Shown here one piece after another: positions 61,475 to 64,000 of a stretch of 64,000 bases of DNA (positions within the stretch are counted from its first letter, which is position 1; every line of letters begins with the position of its first letter). The notes beneath the pieces were generated by a model that saw only the letters and a program-made list of their open reading frames with translations, searched no databases and had not been told where the DNA came from. The translations under genes and the position numbers were made by a program. The DNA is from Natronococcus pandeyae (GTDB lineage Archaea; Halobacteriota; Halobacteria; Halobacteriales; Natrialbaceae): the NCBI RefSeq assembly GCF_008122205.1, contig NZ_PHNJ01000007.1:124001-188000 (forward strand), in the 5' to 3' direction.

Positions 61475-61763
61475 CAGTAGATAGTAGCACGGTTTCTTTA
61501 TTCAGGGTCCACCGTGAAACTCGCGTTCAGTACAGGTGAAGGAGGCAACGCTGCGGTAGCGCCACAAGCGCAGCACCCGCGAGCGACCATCGGGAGCGAG
61601 CGGCTTTTTAGCGTAGATTTTTGCGCGAGTGGTTCCGCGCTTCGCGCGGAATCCCGACGCGGAAAAAGGTACGTGGGCTTCTCTACGTAACGATTCGACC
61701 GTCCCAGGTTCAAACCAAGGCTGAAGAAAGAAATCGTATTACCACTACTGGTAAGATTCGTTC
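61475..61763. repeat. Haloarchaeal repeat-like non-coding region
   Basis: The region between oxidoreductase (4) and the FAH-family gene contains a perfect hairpin TTCCGCGC-TTC-GCGCGGAA (61633-61651), a GGCTTTTTAGCG motif and CG-rich words. This sort of sequence is familiar to me as a repeated intergenic element in Natrialbales genomes. A GGTTCAAACC word at about 61709 is not part of a tRNA. Confidence 0.45.
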
Positions 61764-62498
61764 TCAGCGTTCGACGACGTGGTTCTCGAGCGTTCCGACG
61801 CCCTCGAACTCGACCTCGACGACGTCGCCCGGCTCGAGCGGGCCGGGGCCGAACGGCGTGCCGCTCGCGATGACGTCGCCGGGCTCGAGCGTGATGAGTT
61901 CCGTCACTTCGGCGACGAGCTCCGGGACGGAGAAGATCATCATCTCGCGCGTCGTCTCCTGTTTCACCTCGCCGTTGAGCCGGAGCTCGAGTCGCGCGTC
62001 GTCGGGGACTTCGTCGGGTGTCGCGAGCACGGGCCCCATCGGGAGCGAGGCGTCGAACGCCTTGCCGCGGACCCAGTTGCGCTCCTCGGCCTGGTCGTCG
62101 CGGTTCGAGATGTCGTTGACGCAGGTGAATCCGCGAACGACGTCCATCGCCTCGTCCTCGCTGACCTCGCGACACTGCTCGTCGATGACGATGCCGAACT
62201 CCGCCTCGAATTCGACGTCGTCTCGTCCGGGCGGCAGTTCGATCGCGTCGCCGTGGCCGACGAGGCAGTTCGGGGTCTTCAGGAACAGTTCGGGTCGGTC
62301 CGGCAGGTCGTCGAAACCGGACTCCTCGCGGTGGTCCATGTAGCCCCCGGCCTGGCAGACGATCTTCGTCGGATCGCTGGGGGGCAGGAGCGTCACCTCG
62401 TCGGGGTCGTATCGTCGGTTGCCGGCTTCGATACCGCTGTCGGTCCACGCCCCGGTCCGGGTAAGGCCGGACGGATCGCTAAATCGGACTGTACGCAT
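61764..62498 (-). CDS. Fumarylacetoacetate hydrolase-family protein
   Basis: The 244-aa protein has an FAH C-terminal domain. E98 and E100 of EAEFG, D129 in CVNDISNRD and K146 in RGKAFD are the metal and catalytic residues. SGTPFGPGPLEPGD completes it. Family members hydrolyse C-C bonds of acyl-pyruvates, or act on 2-keto-3-deoxy sugar acids (hydrolysis, decarboxylation or dehydration). In a sugar locus, a 2,4-diketo-3-deoxy or 2-keto-3-deoxy sugar acid is a good candidate. The start ATG at 62498 is at the N-terminus of the fold. Confidence 0.9.
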   Translation of the reverse strand: MRTVRFSDPSGLTRTGAWTDSGIEAGNRRYDPDEVTLLPPSDPTKIVCQAGGYMDHREESGFDDLPDRPELFLKTPNCLVGHGDAIELPPGRDDVEFEAEFGIVIDEQCREVSEDEAMDVVRGFTCVNDISNRDDQAEERNWVRGKAFDASLPMGPVLATPDEVPDDARLELRLNGEVKQETTREMMIFSVPELVAEVTELITLEPGDVIASGTPFGPGPLEPGDVVEVEFEGVGTLENHVVER

Positions 62499-62705
62499 CT
62501 GTGTGCGATCATGGATCTACCAGATTAACGTTCTTTCGGTCGTCGCAACGAGTCGGCCGGACCGGGCCGCTGAGACGGGTGTGCTGTCGGACAGAAGTCA
62601 GTGAGAAGTCGGTTGCGAAATTCCGGTCGTCACCGGTAATGATGACCGAGTTCGAGCGACCGGTCTTCGAATAGTTCTGTCCGACAGTATGGGAGGCGAA
62701 CAGAA

Positions 62706-63206
62706 CTACTCGTCGTCTTCGTCGTCTTCGCCGTCCTCATCTTCCTCCTCGTCCGTCGCGCCCTCGAGCGTCAGCGTGACTTCTTCGTCGTCCTCGCCGA
62801 CGGAGACGTCCTCTTCGACCGACTCGAACTCGTCCTCCGTGCTTTCGGCGACCACCGTGTAGTCGCCCTCGTCCTCGAGGGAGACGGTCACTTCGCCGTC
62901 CTCGATCTCCTGGCTGTACGTGTACGACATGGGATCGTCGTCGAGGTCGACGGTGACCTCGACACCCTCCGAGATCGGATCTCCGTCCTCGTTTTCCAGG
63001 TGGACCGTCAGCGATCCGGGCCCGTCGTCTTCGCCTTCCAGGTCCTCCTCGTCGAGTTCTTCCTCCTCGTCGTCATCGTTCTCTCCGTTCTCGCCGTTCT
63101 CGTCCGCGTCGTCGCCGTCGTCGCCCGCACAACCTGCGAGCGCGATTCCCAGACCGGTTGCAAGCGTTACACTAACCTGTCGTCGGGTGAGACGATTCGT
63201 TCTCAC
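62706..63206 (-). CDS. Tat lipoprotein with acidic linker and small beta-sandwich
   Basis: The 166-aa protein has a Tat signal (TRRQVSVTLATGLGIALA) and lipobox LAGC, then an acidic Asp/Glu/Asn linker of about 40 residues. A domain of about 80 residues resembling carboxypeptidase-regulatory/PEGA sandwiches follows (LTVHLENEDGDPISEG, then DGEVTVSLEDEGDYTV). It ends in an acidic tail. It may bind carbohydrate or the S-layer; the role is unknown. Confidence 0.75.
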   Translation of the reverse strand: MRTNRLTRRQVSVTLATGLGIALAGCAGDDGDDADENGENGENDDDEEEELDEEDLEGEDDGPGSLTVHLENEDGDPISEGVEVTVDLDDDPMSYTYSQEIEDGEVTVSLEDEGDYTVVAESTEDEFESVEEDVSVGEDDEEVTLTLEGATDEEEDEDGEDDEDDE

Positions 63207-63251
63207 AGTACGTATGTATTCGATAGGTAATATAAGCGTTTACCCGGTCGA

Positions 63252-64000
63252 TCAGCGATACTCGTCTAGCCGAACAGCTTCGTCGCGCTCGCTCGAGTCG
63301 TAAATCGCGCGGAGGACTCGCTGGACGGTCAGCGCGTCGTCGACGGTCCCCGTGAGCGCGGTCGGCTCTCCGTCGAGCGCCTCGAGAAACGCACGGTCCT
63401 CGGCGAGGTGCATGTCGCCGACGTCGACGGATATCGTTTCGTCAGTGCCGTTCGGCCGGGCGTCGAACACCTCGAGGTCCGGTTCGGTGACGTCGAACTC
63501 GACGCCCGCGTCGGTCCCCCGGACGACACACTGCTGGGACGGCGAGCGCGTCGCGCGCCAGGACGTTTGAACGGCGATCGTCCGGCCGTTAGCACACCGC
63601 AACAGCGCGAGCGCCGAGTCCTCCACGCCGTCGGTTCCGAACTCGCTGCGAGTGACCCCGGTAACCTCGAGGACGGTCGGATACTCGAGCAGGTACAGCG
63701 CCAGGTCGATGACGTGGACGCCGAGATCCATCGCAACGCCGCCGCCGGCCAGCTCCGGATCAGTAAACCAGCTCCGTCCCTCGCCGGGCAGCGCGTCCCG
63801 TCGAAGGTAGTCCACGTCGACGTGCGTGATCGAACCGAGTCTCCCCGCCTCGCGCAGCGCTACGACCCGCCGCGTGAGGTTCGAGAACCGCATCGTGAAC
63901 CCCACCGCGCAGAACGCGTCGGCCTCGTCTGCCGCGGCCGCGATCCGTTCGGCGCTCTCTATGGAGTGAGCCAGCGGTTTCTCGAGCAAGACGGCACACC
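63252..64000 (-). CDS. Gfo/Idh/MocA-family oxidoreductase (5), N-terminus outside window
   Basis: The gene runs off the right edge, so the Rossmann N-terminus is missing. The visible 249 codons begin with CAVLLEKPLAHS (catalytic-region lysine) and continue VGFTMRFSN and the sheet domain GVHVIDLALYLLE. The stop is at 63252. Apart from truncation by the window nothing looks wrong. Confidence 0.9.
   Translation of the reverse strand, partial: CAVLLEKPLAHSIESAERIAAAADEADAFCAVGFTMRFSNLTRRVVALREAGRLGSITHVDVDYLRRDALPGEGRSWFTDPELAGGGVAMDLGVHVIDLALYLLEYPTVLEVTGVTRSEFGTDGVEDSALALLRCANGRTIAVQTSWRATRSPSQQCVVRGTDAGVEFDVTEPDLEVFDARPNGTDETISVDVGDMHLAEDRAFLEALDGEPTALTGTVDDALTVQRVLRAIYDSSERDEAVRLDEYR

Noticed and set aside
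61690-61730. GGTTCAAACC, like a tRNA T-loop
   Set aside because: No acceptor, anticodon or D arms can be folded around it; it belongs to the repeat-like region.

Overview
The window looks like chromosomal DNA of a haloarchaeon (class Halobacteria, probably a Natrialbales-type genus). The evidence is high GC, very acidic proteins, many Tat signal peptides of the RR + lipobox type, TATA boxes about 28 nt before start codons (leaderless genes), and typical haloarchaeal families such as HxlR/IclR regulators, an NSS transporter and an IS1341-type TnpB. I see no rRNA, tRNA or CRISPR array. All functions are read from sequence motifs and family knowledge; no database search was run.

Region 1 (1-10 kb): a giant acyl-CoA synthetase/enoyl-CoA hydratase fusion runs off the left edge and resembles propionyl-CoA synthase. 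It is followed by an HD-domain hydrolase with a duplicated EthD protein, an E1-alpha/E1-beta 2-oxoacid dehydrogenase pair without E2/E3, and a sodium:neurotransmitter-type symporter.

Region 2 (10-26 kb): small regulators and envelope proteins. These are an IclR regulator, a lipoprotein amidohydrolase, two small Tat lipoproteins, a small zinc finger, a winged-helix protein, and a redox module. The module comprises a thioredoxin-reductase-like flavoprotein, an HxlR regulator and a 63-aa protein linked by repeated GTAAC/GTTAC sites. An NhaP-type antiporter, a frameshifted alpha/beta hydrolase, a DUF302 protein, a methyltransferase and a trxA-trxB operon follow. The segment ends in an AT-rich, gene-poor stretch.

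Region 3 (26-64 kb): a long catabolic island that looks like a glycan-utilisation locus. It holds one Dpp/Opp-type ABC importer (binding lipoprotein, fused double ATPase, two permeases, two tiny membrane proteins) and a Tat-exported heparinase II/III-type lyase with an inserted beta-sandwich. It also holds a BNR-propeller/LamG protein, a GH20 hexosaminidase, a multidomain esterase, a SelA-fold PLP enzyme, five Gfo/Idh/MocA oxidoreductases, two xylose-isomerase-like TIM barrels, a zinc alcohol dehydrogenase, an FAH-family hydrolase, RidA, an LLM flavin enzyme and an NRAMP-fold transporter lacking the metal motifs. A stand-alone TnpB element interrupts the island at 55.8-57.3 kb. A plausible flow is extracellular lysis, ABC uptake, intracellular trimming, then oxidation/isomerisation and lyase or hydrolase steps. 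The substrate is not determined; amino-sugar/uronate glycans fit best.
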